DNA of 64,000 nt from Fragilaria crotonensis (GCA_022925895.1 JAKSYS010000276.1:1-64000); one strand, 5' to 3'; numbered from the stretch's first letter, positions 20,613-33,334 are shown. Notes: generated by a model from the letters alone, not told the origin. Translations and numbers: made by a program.

Positions 20613-22984
20613 ATGACGACCATAACGCATGTCGAAATGCATCGACTCTCATCCCATAGACAATCACACTCACACTCACGCCCGCGTTACCATGGCATTG
20701 TTCCATCACTACGTTCCTTCATGTTCATACTTCTGGTACTTGCACTAAACTGTGCCTGGAACATGATTGATGCGTTTGCCTTTACGACAGTTACTCAAGG
20801 TCATGGTCCCACAAGACGGAGTAAACCAACTCGGAATTCCGGTAATGCCAATCTCAATGTTCAATTTCGACAATGCCTATTGATACAATCAGGTTCACAA
20901 TCGGCGATTTCCACGACCAAGTCACTGATGCCGTTGTACTCGGCACTTCCTCCAGCCATTAGTATTGAGTCGTTAACTTGCTCTCACAATGGAGGAGAGA
21001 CCTATCAACTAAATGACGTATCCTACGTATTACCCCGAGGGTCCAAACAGGGATTAGTCGGCCGGAATGGATGTGGAAAGTCAACCTTGCTCAAGATATT
21101 GGCATCAGCCTGCTGTGGATATCAGGAAGAGGGAATTGTCTATCAGGGTAAGGTCACATCGCCCAGAGATGTAAGGGTCGGATTTTGTGAACAGGAACCG
21201 CTCATGCCAAGCGATGTTACCGTGGCCGATGCGCTTTTGGGTGTCGGAACCACAAATACTGAAACATCGGATGGTGCTCGATTCAATGTTGTGCGTACCT
21301 ATCGTTTGGCATTCAACCAAGCCGATCAAGATCCAGATGCCTTTGCTGCCGCATCGGCAGCCATGGATTCCTACAATGCATGGTCAGTCCTAACCAAGGC
21401 CGAAGAAATCGCATCCAAACTTAGAGTCCATCACTTGCAAGACAAGCCCTATCGTTCTTGTCGGGAGGGGAACGCAAACGTGTCGCACTCGCGGCGGCAC
21501 TCATCCAAGAACCTGACGTGCTGCTCCTCGACGAACCGACCAATCATTTGGACCTGGCAGCCATTCAGTGGTTGTCCGATCTCATACTTGATAATCGCAA
21601 ATTGACCATTTTGGTGGTAACACACGATCGGGCCTTTTTGGAAACGGTCTGTCGGACCATTCTAGAACTCGACCGGGGATCCTTGTATTCGTACGATGGA
21701 AATTATGCTGCCTTTCTCGAACAAAAGGAGGCACGGTTGGCCTTGGAAGATGCCGCCCTGCAGAATGCCAAGGCCAATTACAAGACGGAACTCGAATGGA
21801 TGAGACGACAACCACAGGCGCGACAAACCAAGAGCAAATCGCGCATTGATGCCTTTTACAAATTGCAACAGGCCACGAAACCGCGTGTGTTGGATCCAAA
21901 TTTAAATTTGGGTGAATTGCAAGGAGGGAGGCGTCGACTCGGAGGGACTATTTTGAAATTGAATGATGTTAGTCTTGCCTTTGGACCCGATAAGGTATTG
22001 TTGGATAACTTTTCCTATGATTTTATCAAGGGAGATCGCATCGGTATTGTCGGTCGCAATGGTGTGGGTAAGAGCACCTTCATCCGGATCCTGTACGGTG
22101 CTCAAGCCATTGATAGTGGCTCGGTGGAACGAGGTGAAACATTGGTCTTTGGAGTCTACGATCAAATGGGTCTCGTCCTCCTCCCGTCGGAAGAAACAAC
22201 CACGACAGTCATGCAGTTTGTGCTCGATCAAGTCCAAGACGCACAGGGTGAGGCGCTGTCGGAAGCACCCGGAAAGGCACGCAAATTGTTGACCCAATTT
22301 GAGTTTCCACGACCACGATGGATGGAGCGTGTTTCCATGTTGTCAGGAGGGGAACGACGGCGTTTGCAACTGCTGTCAGTGTTAAGTAAGAATCCCAATT
22401 TTCTTATTCTTGACGAACCGTCGAACGATTTGGATCTCAACACATTATCGGCACTGGAGAGTTACCTGCAAGACTTTGAAGGCGTTTTGGTTATTGTGAG
22501 TCATGACAAATTCTTTACCGACAAGGTGACAGATCATTTGTTTGTCTTTGAGGGAAATGGTGCGGTGAAGGATTACCTCGGGTCCCTCTCGGAGTACGCT
22601 GAGTGTCTCATTGAACAAGAAAAGACCTTTTTCTCAAACACCAATAACAATGGCAATAGCGACAACTCGTTGAGTGAGATTGAGGGCAAGAGTAAGTCAA
22701 CCTACAAGGAAGACAAGGTGGCGAGGAACGATCGTCGCAACACCTTGCGAAAGCTAACGAAGGAAATGGACAATACAGAAAACTCCATTACAAAACTGAA
22801 AGCACGTGCAGCCGCCCTCCAAAGTGAAATTGAGTCCAGTGATGGCGGCGAGGGGTGGTCTGTCTTGGCCGATTTGACAGCCAAATGGAATGCCGTCAAT
22901 GAAGAGATCGACGAGAAGGAAACACGGTGGTTGGAGTTGGCAGAAGCCATCGACGAGCTCCAGGAAGAATTTGCGGATGCCTGA
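20613..22984 (+). CDS. ABC-F ATPase, Uup/EttA-like, plastid-type leader
   Basis: Two ABC ATPase domains and no membrane domain, so an ABC-F translation factor and not a transporter. Domain 1 has Walker A GRNGCGKST, signature LSGGERKR and Walker B LLLDEPTNHLD. Domain 2 has GRNGVGKST, LSGGERRR and LILDEPSNDLD. A charged interdomain linker (about 21700-21900) and a C-terminal coiled coil with many Lys/Glu match bacterial Uup. The leader has a hydrophobic run then IDAFAFTT, an ASAFAP-like plastid import site; the start may be 20613 or an internal ATG at 20721. The frame shifts by one base at about 21455, exactly between Tyr-Arg-Ser and the first LSGGE, where no intron fits; one missing base explains it. 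Likely role: ribosome-associated ATPase in the plastid, descended from a bacterial gene. Confidence 0.87.
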
Positions 22985-23217
22985 GAGTGTCCGATGGGCA
23001 GGGTATGTCATGTGTCATGGTGATGTCGCTGGATCGAACTCGAATTCGTTGTGTCCGAGTTGCCTTTTCAGAGCGCGACACACGGAAGTTGTAAACATAG
23101 AACATCCATAACTTAGGATAGGGCACACTCCTATTACGCTCGAGACGAAACGCCAGGGGTTTCTATATATTTTTAGGTTTCCCACCTGTTGTCGGCGTGG
23201 TGCAATCCGCCAGCATT

Positions 23218-26200
23218 TTAATTTAAGCGCCCGTCACGACTAATGTGTGCTTCGCTCTTGCTGTCAATTTTGGATGACGTTTGATGGGTGAGCTTTTCAT
23301 TGACATCGAACTGGCACTGGCAGTCACATCCGCTGACCGGACAAGTGTCATGATTGGCGAACCACCCGACCAGGTGATGGGCGTGTCCTCCATGCTTGCA
23401 CCTCATGCACCATGTGAACCATTCGGCAAACGGAAGGCTCGCCAACGACGACGTTACACCATTTGCCGTCCCGAGATTCATCAATTCCGTGTAGGGATTT
23501 GAACACCCCAATGACAGGAGGCAAATGGAGCACCGGGGCAATGGCTTTCGGCATCGAGGACAGCACGACAACACGTTCTTAGCACGCGATAGCCATTGGC
23601 TTGTAATACCGTCTTGCTTGCGTGCTCCAGAGAGGGATACAGAGCAATAGTTACAACGCGCTTCCAGTTGTCCTGGATTTGATGCCGCAAGGACAAAATC
23701 TGGGTCCACTTGTTTTGCGTTTGGCTTTCCAATCATCCGACTATCTTGCCTGGTAGTTTGCGAAAGCTTTTTCAGCAACTCCGATCGGTCAACATCAAAC
23801 ATCGCACGAGCTTGCCACATTTGCCATATATTGAGCAACCCTCGATAGGAATCCAACCACTCGGAACAAACCCTCCGCTCCACTTTCCACGACAATGGCA
23901 TATTTACTCGGCACATCACCAATGACGCTGTTTGAACATCACCTGTCTTGTCGACAAACGACTGAAGAATTTTGATTCCATCCAGCGTAAGGCCGGTAAG
24001 TAACAGACCCTCGACGTTGCCTTCTTCTTGACACTGAACGATCCACTTGTGAAGCTGCGTCTTGAGTTCGTTGCGACGCAAGAATCGGCAAGCAAAACCA
24101 ACACGGTCACACAGACTTAACTTGACATCGTCGAGGATAACGCTGAGTCGTTCGGCGTCACTCCTGGCCAAGAGGAACTGTAGGAGGGCACGGAGGTAGG
24201 CAACACCTTCTGAATGCTTGGTGTCCACTTGCAAGTCCGGCCGTTTTAACAACCTTGAACAAGCATTTTCCCAAACATTGGAATTTATCTTGCTGTATCC
24301 AGCGATACAAATAGAAATCACCTGCAAGAGGCTCGAATGATTGTTATCATTGTCGTTGCTGTTCTGGTCCGAGTCATGTATTTCGCTCAGGGCGGCCCCG
24401 TCATCGAGTGCCTGCACCGCAGCTGCAAAATTGTCATGCCACACTGCCAACGCGGCCGCGCGTTCAAATTCGCGTCGTTCGTGACATTCTTGGAGTATTT
24501 GGTTGGTACCGCTGTTGCTGTTGTGAGTACTTTCTTGAAAATCGCTTCCCGTAGTTGTGGCCCATCCACAAGCTGTTAATGCCGCTCGTCGAGCATTGGA
24601 ATCGTAAAATACCAAATCGAGGCTTTCTGCCTCGACGACGACGGCAGCAGTAGAATTCGTAGTAGTACCATCATCCGATGACAGCGAGTCTGGCACTAGT
24701 GACGACGAGGACTGCAGATCCATTTCCAACAGGCGCCATACTCCGCCATCCGTCAAGGTCATGTTGGGAAACGGAGTAGTAGTGGTTGGATTTGAAGTAG
24801 GAATGTTTTGTTGTTGATGTTGCTGATGGCTCTCCATCCGGGCAATCCATCTCCATAGTTCAACCAATGAAAGATTCTTGTTGTTCGGAATTTTATCATC
24901 CTCCAATGATGGAGTGGATAAAACATCAATATTCATCACGGCATCCATGGAATAACGCTGGCCTTCATCCCCACCTCCAGCTCTGGTTTTCATAATAATG
25001 GAAATGTCGTCGTCATTGTCATCATTGATCGTAGAAGTTCTGATAGGATGATGGTTCATGTTCCATAGATGATCTTCGAATGCATGAACGATTCGTCCAT
25101 CGCGTTTGGATACGGCCAAGGGTGCTGTGGTGTGTTTCGACACGTCAATGACGGATTTGTCCTCCAAAACTACCAAGAATCGTTCTTGATCGGGCGCCAA
25201 CATGGCCATGTCGAGAATGGGGAGCGGGGCGTAGGTTTGGCCGACCAGTGCGGGCTTGGACGTGGTGACATTGTAATGCAATATGCGATTGTCCATGGCG
25301 ACGGACAAGACGCCTGGTCGGCTCCATTCGATAGTCGTAGGATCTTGGTTGTGATCCAGTTTGATTTCGGCGAATGGAGTTTCCAAACTTCGCAAATCCC
25401 ATAATTGGATTGGATTTGAGGTGTTATTATGATTGTTCCCAAAGGCTGATGTTGATTTTGAAAAGGTCGCCAGTGTAAACTGATTGGCTCTCATTCCGTG
25501 TACGGATTCAGCTTCCCACACGGTAATCGGCGGTGAGGAGCTGACACGAAAATCGTATAGCATCAATGGTCTCATTTGACACCCAACGGCCAGGGTCTGT
25601 CCTCCCTGGAGCCACTCCAAGGAAGTGACAGCCGAGTTGTGACATACCTTGAGCAAGGGACTGGATGTGGATTGTGTGACATCCCACACGAGGCACCCGA
25701 AATCTGTGGCGCGAGGTTTGTTCCTGGCAACAACATGTGGTCCGCCGCCGCCACCACCACCACTGGTCGTACTGTTGTTGTTGTTGTTGCTGTTGCCGCT
25801 CCCTCCGCCAGGTCCCTGTCCCGCTGTTCCTGTTGGGCCGGTAAATCCACCACCACCCATATTGAGTCCCAGTGCGACGTGATTGGTAATGTTGGGCCGC
25901 CATGCGACTGCAGTAGCGAGACGCTTGTTGCGACCGATTGAAAATTGTTCTTGCGATGCCGACGATAATGATGATGCTGTTGTTGTTGCATTGTGCGAAT
26001 TTGCTTCCGAAAATGTGTGAATGCATAAATTTCCAGTTGACAATCCAGTTGCAAGTCTCGAGGGCGATGGAGACCAGGAGAGACAAGTGGCTGTGATGGA
26101 TGGTCCTAGTTGTGGACTGAGCCTGGAAACGATTGTTTGTTGTGTTTGGCACATTCTCCCTTGAAGTCTTTGCTCGAGTGTGGATTGAAAGTATAGTTGT

Positions 26201-26709
26201 CTAACCTCGCAGAGCATGGCACCATGTTTGGCTCTTTGCAAAAGGTCTTCATCTTGAAGATTAATGGCAGCAAAGAGTTGTGGCTCGTGATCCGAGGGAT
26301 GTTGATGTGGAAAGGCACGAATAGCGACCCGTGACTGCGATTGTGATATTGATGCAGGTTGCAGTGGTTGAAGTTGCTGCTGCGATTGTCTCACTTGCTG
26401 TTGTTGTTGATGATGCAGTTGCAGTTGCTGTTGCAAGGACTGCATTGTATTGGCATTGGCACTGACGTTGGCATTGGAATTAACGTTGACACTGCCGACA
26501 TTAGCATAGTGCGGTGCGCTGGAGAGTGAACTCCGAACGATTACTCCAGATCCTGATCCATTGGATGATTGTGACGGTGCAGGAGGGTACGGGGCTGTTG
26601 GAATGCGAGTGCCCGACTGAGACTGAGACTGCGACTGAGACTGTACGCCTGTGGTGAATGTGCTGTAAGGACGGCTAAAGCTTGGGTGATGAGGATCGTA
26701 CGATGACAT
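23218..26709 (-). CDS. MIOS/Mio (Sea4) homologue, GATOR2 subunit
   Basis: Single exon of about 1163 residues starting at the ATG at 26709; the frame stays open upstream only on a TTG. The first ~200 residues are Gln/Ser/Asn-rich. A WD40 propeller follows (for example FGCLVWDVTQS, SLEWLQGG, IQLWDLRS, IEWSRPG), with a Gly/Asn-rich insert near residues 295-330. A helical solenoid takes up the middle. The C-terminal ~130 residues form the diagnostic zinc-binding RING-like end: CNYCSVSL, CCPRCRKPLPRCSICL, WFTWCMRCKHGGHAHH and CPVSGCDCQC. This end is highly conserved in metazoan MIOS and yeast Sea4. MIOS works in GATOR2, which relieves GATOR1 repression of TORC1 at the lysosome/vacuole when amino acids are available. 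The low-complexity inserts are typical for diatom genes. Confidence 0.9.
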   Translation of the reverse strand: MSSYDPHHPSFSRPYSTFTTGVQSQSQSQSQSGTRIPTAPYPPAPSQSSNGSGSGVIVRSSLSSAPHYANVGSVNVNSNANVSANANTMQSLQQQLQLHHQQQQQVRQSQQQLQPLQPASISQSQSRVAIRAFPHQHPSDHEPQLFAAINLQDEDLLQRAKHGAMLCEVRQLYFQSTLEQRLQGRMCQTQQTIVSRLSPQLGPSITATCLSWSPSPSRLATGLSTGNLCIHTFSEANSHNATTTASSLSSASQEQFSIGRNKRLATAVAWRPNITNHVALGLNMGGGGFTGPTGTAGQGPGGGSGNSNNNNNSTTSGGGGGGGPHVVARNKPRATDFGCLVWDVTQSTSSPLLKVCHNSAVTSLEWLQGGQTLAVGCQMRPLMLYDFRVSSSPPITVWEAESVHGMRANQFTLATFSKSTSAFGNNHNNTSNPIQLWDLRSLETPFAEIKLDHNQDPTTIEWSRPGVLSVAMDNRILHYNVTTSKPALVGQTYAPLPILDMAMLAPDQERFLVVLEDKSVIDVSKHTTAPLAVSKRDGRIVHAFEDHLWNMNHHPIRTSTINDDNDDDISIIMKTRAGGGDEGQRYSMDAVMNIDVLSTPSLEDDKIPNNKNLSLVELWRWIARMESHQQHQQQNIPTSNPTTTTPFPNMTLTDGGVWRLLEMDLQSSSSLVPDSLSSDDGTTTNSTAAVVVEAESLDLVFYDSNARRAALTACGWATTTGSDFQESTHNSNSGTNQILQECHERREFERAAALAVWHDNFAAAVQALDDGAALSEIHDSDQNSNDNDNNHSSLLQVISICIAGYSKINSNVWENACSRLLKRPDLQVDTKHSEGVAYLRALLQFLLARSDAERLSVILDDVKLSLCDRVGFACRFLRRNELKTQLHKWIVQCQEEGNVEGLLLTGLTLDGIKILQSFVDKTGDVQTASLVMCRVNMPLSWKVERRVCSEWLDSYRGLLNIWQMWQARAMFDVDRSELLKKLSQTTRQDSRMIGKPNAKQVDPDFVLAASNPGQLEARCNYCSVSLSGARKQDGITSQWLSRAKNVLSCCPRCRKPLPRCSICLLSLGCSNPYTELMNLGTANGVTSSLASLPFAEWFTWCMRCKHGGHAHHLVGWFANHDTCPVSGCDCQCQFDVNEKLTHQTSSKIDSKSEAHISRDGRLN

Positions 26710-27489
26710 TTGCGTTGTTGTCGTGTTGTCGCAGTGATGCCACAATGCCAGAATGCCACACTCCTCTTCAATGAAGCAAGTCGGTCAGAACCAAAGACTA
26801 CTAGTCGAGAACTGTACTCCTTACTCTGAAGTCGAAACTTGTGGGTCGCTGTCGTCGATGTTCAAGACACAGGAGATCAGATCAATTGTGAGTCGAATCT
26901 TCTGATGATCTGGCTGCTGCACACCCACATCTTTAGCTGCGATCTGTGATATCTGAGTCCTTCGATGCGACGTAACGTACAAGTACGGAGAACCAGGGTA
27001 CTGGGGTACAGATTACTCGTTACAGTGTATAAACAGTAGGACAGGACGTGAGTTATGTGAATTGGGTGGACCCGTGTGATAACCGTCAATTCATTCTTGT
27101 GCTGTAAAAATAGCTCCCAAATGTTGCGTTGCGGACTGCCGATTGGCTCAATGGGCCTTCAAAACCCGCGTGGTCCAGTCTAGTAGAAGTATGCCCATCC
27201 ATCTGAGCTCTCGACACATGAAAAACGCGAGCGTTTGCACATGTTTCCACCGTTCATCATCAGAATGTACAGTGTATATTTAATTGGAAGTCTATAACAC
27301 AAAGAGAACATGAGGACAGTATCATCGCATACGCAAACGCATCACTACCTGGTACTACTATTTACTTAGTACGATAGTGGATAGTATACTCCGATTGTAC
27401 AAGTACCCTGTGCCGAAGGGAAGGACACAACATGTTTTCGGATAAGTGTGACGAAGAAGAAGCAATCAGCAACTGCAACAAATGCAACA
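26710..27489. other. Divergent intergenic region (MIOS / MscS)
   Basis: Upstream region of both genes. Contains scattered GTAC and TACTCCG strings near 27000-27020 and 27330-27400. An upstream ATG at 27432 opens a short frame out of phase with the MscS start at 27490, which could dampen its translation. Nothing else recognised. Confidence 0.5.
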
Positions 27490-30400
27490 ATGGAGTCCTC
27501 ATCTCAACCTCCACCACCTAGTCCACCTTTAGCATTGCCTCCATCACGAGTGGAGAGCTCCAACAGCATTTTAATTGGGGAAGAATTTGTCGATTCACAG
27601 TTCAACTCAGATCTTCCCACTGTTCACTCAGGATTGGATGAGAGTGATGAGTGCAGCAATACCAGTAGCGACAATGACAGCAACAACAGCCGCAGAAACA
27701 ACAGTCCAAGACAAGTTGGTAATGGAACTGGCACGGGAGGTACTGAGATAACATCTCAGTCAGCTCATGCTGTTCATGTCACTGATCCGGATGGACCCAC
27801 ACAACAACAACAACAAACCAACTGTCGACCACCGCTCGCACCGACAGTACCCAATACTATTACACACTCTCAAACAATCACATCCGCAACAACACTGTCG
27901 CCCACGCCTTCGACGTCACCAATTAATCGGCACGGTCGAACCACGTCGCAAGGAGACCAGAGTACAGGTGCCATGTCGGCTCTAACAGATCCTCTTGTGG
28001 AACTGGACTTGGATATGAACATGACCACGGACAATGATCACAATAACAACAATCGCAACGACCAACGCATCGAACATCCTCAACGGGATCGATGTGTCTC
28101 GTGGGGTAACCATTGTGAGGATCAAGCATCCAAATCTATCTTGCAGCCCATTCTTACGACCAACAACAATAGCACCTATAGCAACAGCAACAAAAACAAC
28201 AAAAGCGAACCACAACAAGTTTTGCTAATGCCACTGCCCCCACCTCGCTTTTCTCAACCGCAACGAGACCAATCTGTTCGCAAATCCCAACTTGTAAGAA
28301 AGTTAACAATCACAGACGTTGTCGATCCCATCGAATCGGAAGCCGAAACAGCAATCCTCGCTGCCCTGGAGAGTCGCGAGAAGGAACTCAAGGGACAAGA
28401 AACATCCACGGCCGCGCTTGTTCTACCCAACATGACACTGGAAGCAGTATCCAAATGGAAAGCTCTTGCCACGGAAACCAACGAGGACGCCAATGAAAAT
28501 GAAAATCCAAATGATGCTACGGCTTTGACGAATGCAAGTCAAGTTGCCGCCGTGTCACGGCAACCAAGCATGCGCACTGCGTCGTCCTCCACCTCGTCCG
28601 CAGCCGTGCCAACTCACGATTCCAGCTCTGGTAAAACAACCATTGATCAGCAATCGTCCGTGGAGCAGCAGCGCAGAACTGCTTCTCGGGAAGCCAGCAA
28701 GAGAACATTGGGAGCATCCGCAGGTTCATCTTCGGAGAGTCGACGGCAATTGAAACCACAACCGATATCAAGACCTCCACCTATCCACCGACGCACTACC
28801 ACTTCGGCGAATCTTTCCAGTCTTGCCACCATGATGCGCAACATTCAACAAACAGAACCTCCCACAAGTCCAGGTGCAACAGGCAGTTCCAACAATCCTC
28901 CGGAATCCGGTGTCACCAGCGCCGTGCCGGCCGAGCGACGTACTCCAGCCCCTATACCCGTGGCAATGCCCAAAACACAGTCAGATGCCTTGGCCAACAA
29001 TGCAGCACTATTGTATCGAGGAAATCGCGTCCTTGCTGCCACACAGGATCACCCGGAATCGTTGTTGCTTGTCAGAGGCAAAACCAGCGGAAGCGCAACC
29101 AACAACAATAATCACACCCACATTATCACTGCCGGAGCTTCAGATCCAAAAAAGAATGACGACGTCATGGTTGCCGTGGCAGTTGACGGTGAAGACAACA
29201 AGATAGAACCAGATACAAGCGATGACGTAGAAAACGGTGGTACATTCACCAGTGATGAATTCGAGACTGGTGGCAATGGAAAAAACCGAAAAAGCAGCCG
29301 GGCCGAAGTTATGATTCGCAAAACCGTGAGCGCTGCAAAAGAAGATTGGGAGTCCATACGACACTTTCTTCGTGATCAAAAGGATATTGCTTTCACCTAC
29401 GCAAAGCATATGTTTTGCTTTCTCATTTTCCCAGCAACGTGCGTCGCCGCCCTCCTCTTTTACATTCTTTCCAATCCCCCAATGCAAGTTGGGTACAATC
29501 CCGTCAACAAGACATTCCCATCGATATCTTGGTTCATCCTTTTTCTCTGCGTCCGTCAGGCCATTACGTTCAGTCTCGCCAGGGCGACGGAGATTCTCTT
29601 GATTGATTTGGTGGCCCTGAAAACGCGCCTCATGATTCGCGTGTTGGGACCGCTCATCACCCTCGTGGTGGTACAATCCAAGGGATGGCCATTCATTATC
29701 ACGTGGTGGGCCGTGTACGACCTTTGCATGCTTTCCGGGGAAGGCGGCTTTGCGAATCATTGGATGTTCTATCAGGACATCATTACAATGTTCAATGATA
29801 GCAATCCGAGCGGGAATATCACTAACAGTGACTGGAATTATAGGATCCTCTATGTGGCCTTGGTCCTTGGTCTCGTGGTTGCGCTCAAGAGATTCTTTGT
29901 TGGGCTTTATCTCGGTGGTCGACAATATTGTAAGTATGAACAACAACAGCAACTGCAGACTTGTAGCGACAACTCGATTCTCACCGTCAGCGACGTGTTG
30001 TGATTGCAGCAATCTACGGCTCGAAATTAGCGGCTGTGATCCATAAGATGATTGTCATTAGTCAGGTTGCGGGATTGGCACGACAGCTGGAATGGGAGGC
30101 GAGGGAAGAGCTCACGGACAAGAGAGCCGCTACAATTCATGACAGCGTTTTCAATTGGGAGTTTCGCGGGTTTGATGGCCTTGAACGACGAGGACGAGGA
30201 AGGTATGGACGACGAAGGTCCGGCGACTCCCGACAACTCGGTAAGGCCGGACCCGACAGCGAGTCAGAAGGCTGCTGCGTATTCACGAGTCTTGAGCGCA
30301 TCGGAGAAGTTTCGAATCGCCAATATGTTAGAAAGCTGGGAAGAGCCTCAGGAAGACCAGAGTGTTGTAAGTGAAATTGGCTGGATATGATGTGTTTACT

Positions 30401-31822
30401 GTTTTGAAGTGTTTGCTGATTCATTTCGCAGGACGCCGTCTCAGTTTCAGGGATTCTGCAGTTCAAGCAGAGTCTTACATTCATGGATTTGTCTTACCCA
30501 TTTTCCAAGGCGTTTGGGCTTGCGGATTCGAGGCAAAGCTGCGTCCAGTCTGCTGAGGAAATCTACCAGTGTTTGGTGCGGGACACACCCGATGGTCAAG
30601 GTGTGTTTCAGTTCGACACAATTAGCGCGCTTGCGAAGGATCCCGACACTGGAGATCTCGACGAGAAGAAGCTGAAGGACTTGGTGAAAATATTTCGACC
30701 TGAGCGCGATGGAACGCTCTCCTTACTTGAATTCGTACGATCTATTGATCGGGTATACAAAGACCTTAGGCTTCTCCGCGCGTCCATTCGGAATTCCAGC
30801 TGCATTGATCAGGCGTTTGAGGCGTAAGTTGCGAACTCCATGTTACACGATTCCTTGACCAGATGAAAATACTCATGTTGTTCAAATACCCAGACTCATC
30901 AATGTCGGTTTTTATTTCATTGTTTTCTGCGTCGTTTTGGTTTCGTGGGGGATCGACCCACTTAAAATGTTCCTATCTCTCTCGAGCGTCATCCTTGCGT
31001 TCAGTTTCGCCATTGGAAGCGCCAGTGCCAAATACTTCGAGGTACGTATCGTAAGCTTGCGAGTGCAGCCGTGCTTAGTGGGTATCGCTGAACAAACGTT
31101 CTTGCTATCATTTACAGGGCATAATGTTCATTCTCTTGAGAAACCCGTATGATATCGGTGATCGAATTTCAATCGATGGCCCAAATGATCCACCTGGTAT
31201 GGATGGGGTCTTCACTTGGTTCGTCGAGGATGTCTCTCTATACTATACGACAGTTCGATTGGGTGCGACGAACGAATGCGCCACAATCGCGAACAGCTCG
31301 TTGGCCCTGTCTCGTATTGTCAACGCTGCTAGATCCCGCAAGGCTGTGGTGTACATCAATCTCAAGTTTGGTCTGGAAGTTCCGTACACCAAAATCCAAG
31401 TCTTCAAAACAACGGTTGAATCGTTTGTCAAGGAGCGGCCTCGCGAATGGCTGAGCTGTCAAGCGATTCAAGCCACCAGCGTTGAGGCAGACCTTGGATT
31501 CATCGCATACGTGATCGTTTTGCAGCATCGCGATTCTTGGCAGCATGTGGGTGGGATTCTTGAAAGCAAAGCAGCGGTTGTAAGTTTCTGTCTGGAAGTG
31601 CAGAAACAGCTAGGTATGAGGTACAGGGCACCGCCCACGCCGGTGGACCTATCACTGAAGGATTCGAGGCTTTTAAGTTCTATGATGCAAGGCATGAACT
31701 CTGAAAACGTGGAGGTCCCGTCGTACTCTGAGCGTGCTTCAGTTGTTGCCGATCGCAATCGGACACAGTCGGAAGAGCTTCGGCGGGTCGCCAGCATGTT
31801 TGAAGGTCCCGAAGAAAGTTAA
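27490..31822 (+). CDS. MscS-family mechanosensitive channel with EF-hand
   Basis: A ~600-residue disordered N terminus (Ser/Asn/Gln/Thr-rich) is followed by membrane segments from about residue 640, a cytosolic insert with an EF-hand-like loop (PERDGTLSLLEF), a further two membrane helices ending GSASAKYFEG, and the MscS beta domain (LLRNPYDIGDRIS, then FTWFVEDVSLYYTTVR). This order matches eukaryotic ER/cell MscS channels such as fission-yeast Msy1/Msy2. Exons: 27490-29929, 30010-30366, 30432-30823, 30894-31041, 31118-31822, with GT-AG introns of 65-80 nt. Inside the second exon the frame moves by one base between about 30140 and 30195; a 46-nt intron 30147-30192 with a weak GTTTTC donor would fix it, and an indel is the other reading. 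I chose ATG 27490 since the open frame further upstream begins only with GTG. Expected role: tension-gated ion efflux, modulated by calcium. Confidence 0.87.
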
Positions 31823-32308
31823 TTCTCTCCACTGTGAGTGCGCGATTTAGCAGGATTTTTTTAACCATGGCACTGGACTATCCTCAAAAAGGTGCCTCAG
31901 CTCATAACAACTGGTCTCGAAACCTTAATGTCTCATGCATTCCCCAGGATACTTGCTCGAAACAGGTTGTGAGAGAGTGACGTGAATGCTCAAGCTAGGG
32001 AACGAAGTGGAGTAGGTATGTTGGTAGTGTATTTATTGTTCACTAATAACACTAAAGACTCCATGGTTTCATAGTTGCATTTAGCATCGTAGTTACTAAG
32101 AGTAGCGTACTGGTCTAGTACACCTGTACCAATTTGGTCGAGTAAACTTGTAGCACCGACTCCGGACGTGGTCTCTCGTTTGACGCAAGTACTGAAGTAC
32201 AGTATTGTAATATTTCGGAGTACAGTACGACTGTAGGTAGTACTCCACTAGCCTGTACGTTGGGATTGGTCCTTGGTCCACGCCCAAGAGGCTTGTTAAC
32301 AGTCTACT
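31823..32308. other. Intergenic
   Basis: 3' flank of the MscS gene up to the edge of the duplicated SUI1 segment. The part from 32100 is rich in GTAC and AGTACT. No gene seen. Confidence 0.5.
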
Positions 32309-32577
32309 CTACTATTTGTACCAAAGTGCACAACGGTATCGTACTCCATTATTCCCTGACATCAGGACAGAAAAACAATCGCCATGGTGCCAGGATCACT
32401 CCTACTCTAGCTAGCTCTATAATCCCTGGCACCTTGCACTGACGTTTGGCGTGACAATTGAAGACATCAAGACAATGGAAACGACGGGCTCCATCGGAAG
32501 ATGCAGGCACCCATCAATCTCATCAGTCTGTTTATTCTTGTTAATTTGTTTCACGTTAGATAGTTGGGGACATTGTG

Positions 32578-33334
32578 ATGCCTTTGTCCGTTCATCCTGA
32601 TGTTCGCGGGAAAGTGTTTTCGTTTGTACATTCAACTAGACATCTGTCACAACAAATAGAACGTACACGACAACAAAGAACAACGTGTCTCTTTCTGGCA
32701 AAGCAAAAGATCAAAATCAACGAAAATCTCGTTGGATCCATCAACTCGGATGGGATTTTTGAAGGACGCGACAAGGTGGAACGACCCCAATCAACTAAAT
32801 TGGGAGTTGCATCCAAAAAGTCGTCGAAAGCTGGAAGCAGTAGTGGTGCTGGTGGTGGTGATGCGCAGGATCTCAGGAAACCCTTGTCCAAAAAGGAACG
32901 CCAACGAACAGCAAATGGAATCATGGATAGTACATTATCGACTCGCATTGCTGCTCCAGAACAGGAAGCGATCCAAGTTTTAGAGGCGAAACGTGGCTCA
33001 AAAGTTGTAACGATTGTTCGGTGAGTTCCAGAATAGTGAGCTACCGTAATATTACGTTCTCAAAACAGACCATGTTACCCTATGGCCATTCCTGTTCCTA
33101 TATTCATGGTTTTTGCGCTTGAGACGTGCGACAACTCATCGACTTTATATTTCCAGTGGAATGTCATCTCCGATGGAAACCAGAAAGGAGATACTGAAAA
33201 GTCTCAAGAAGTCTCTGGGTGTTGGTGGCACGTTGGTAGAGGGCGTGTTGGAAATTCAAGGAGCCTATGCCTCCAAGACAGTGGAGGCGTTACACAAGAA
33301 AGGCTACGTCTTGGCCAAAATGATTGGAAAATGA
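32578..33334 (+). CDS. SUI1/eIF1-domain protein, copy 1 (leader out of frame)
   Basis: Exons 32578-33020 and 33157-33334, intron 136 nt, 206 residues. The C-terminal ~75 residues form a SUI1 (eIF1/YciH) fold: SKVVTIVRGMS, then LKKSLGVGGTLVEG, VLEIQGAY and LHKKGYVLAKMIGK. SUI1 proteins bind the small ribosomal subunit and control start-site choice. The ATG that opens the signal peptide in copy 2 is also present here (32475), but one extra base before 32590 puts that leader out of frame, where it ends at a stop. The only usable start left is 32578, giving a protein without import leader. Copy 1 keeps a ten-residue basic stretch (RKPLSKKERQ) that copy 2 lacks. Confidence 0.8.

Noticed and set aside
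29140-30012. 290-codon antisense frame over the MscS gene
   Set aside because: Shadow of the coding strand; no domain, and the sense strand is strongly conserved.
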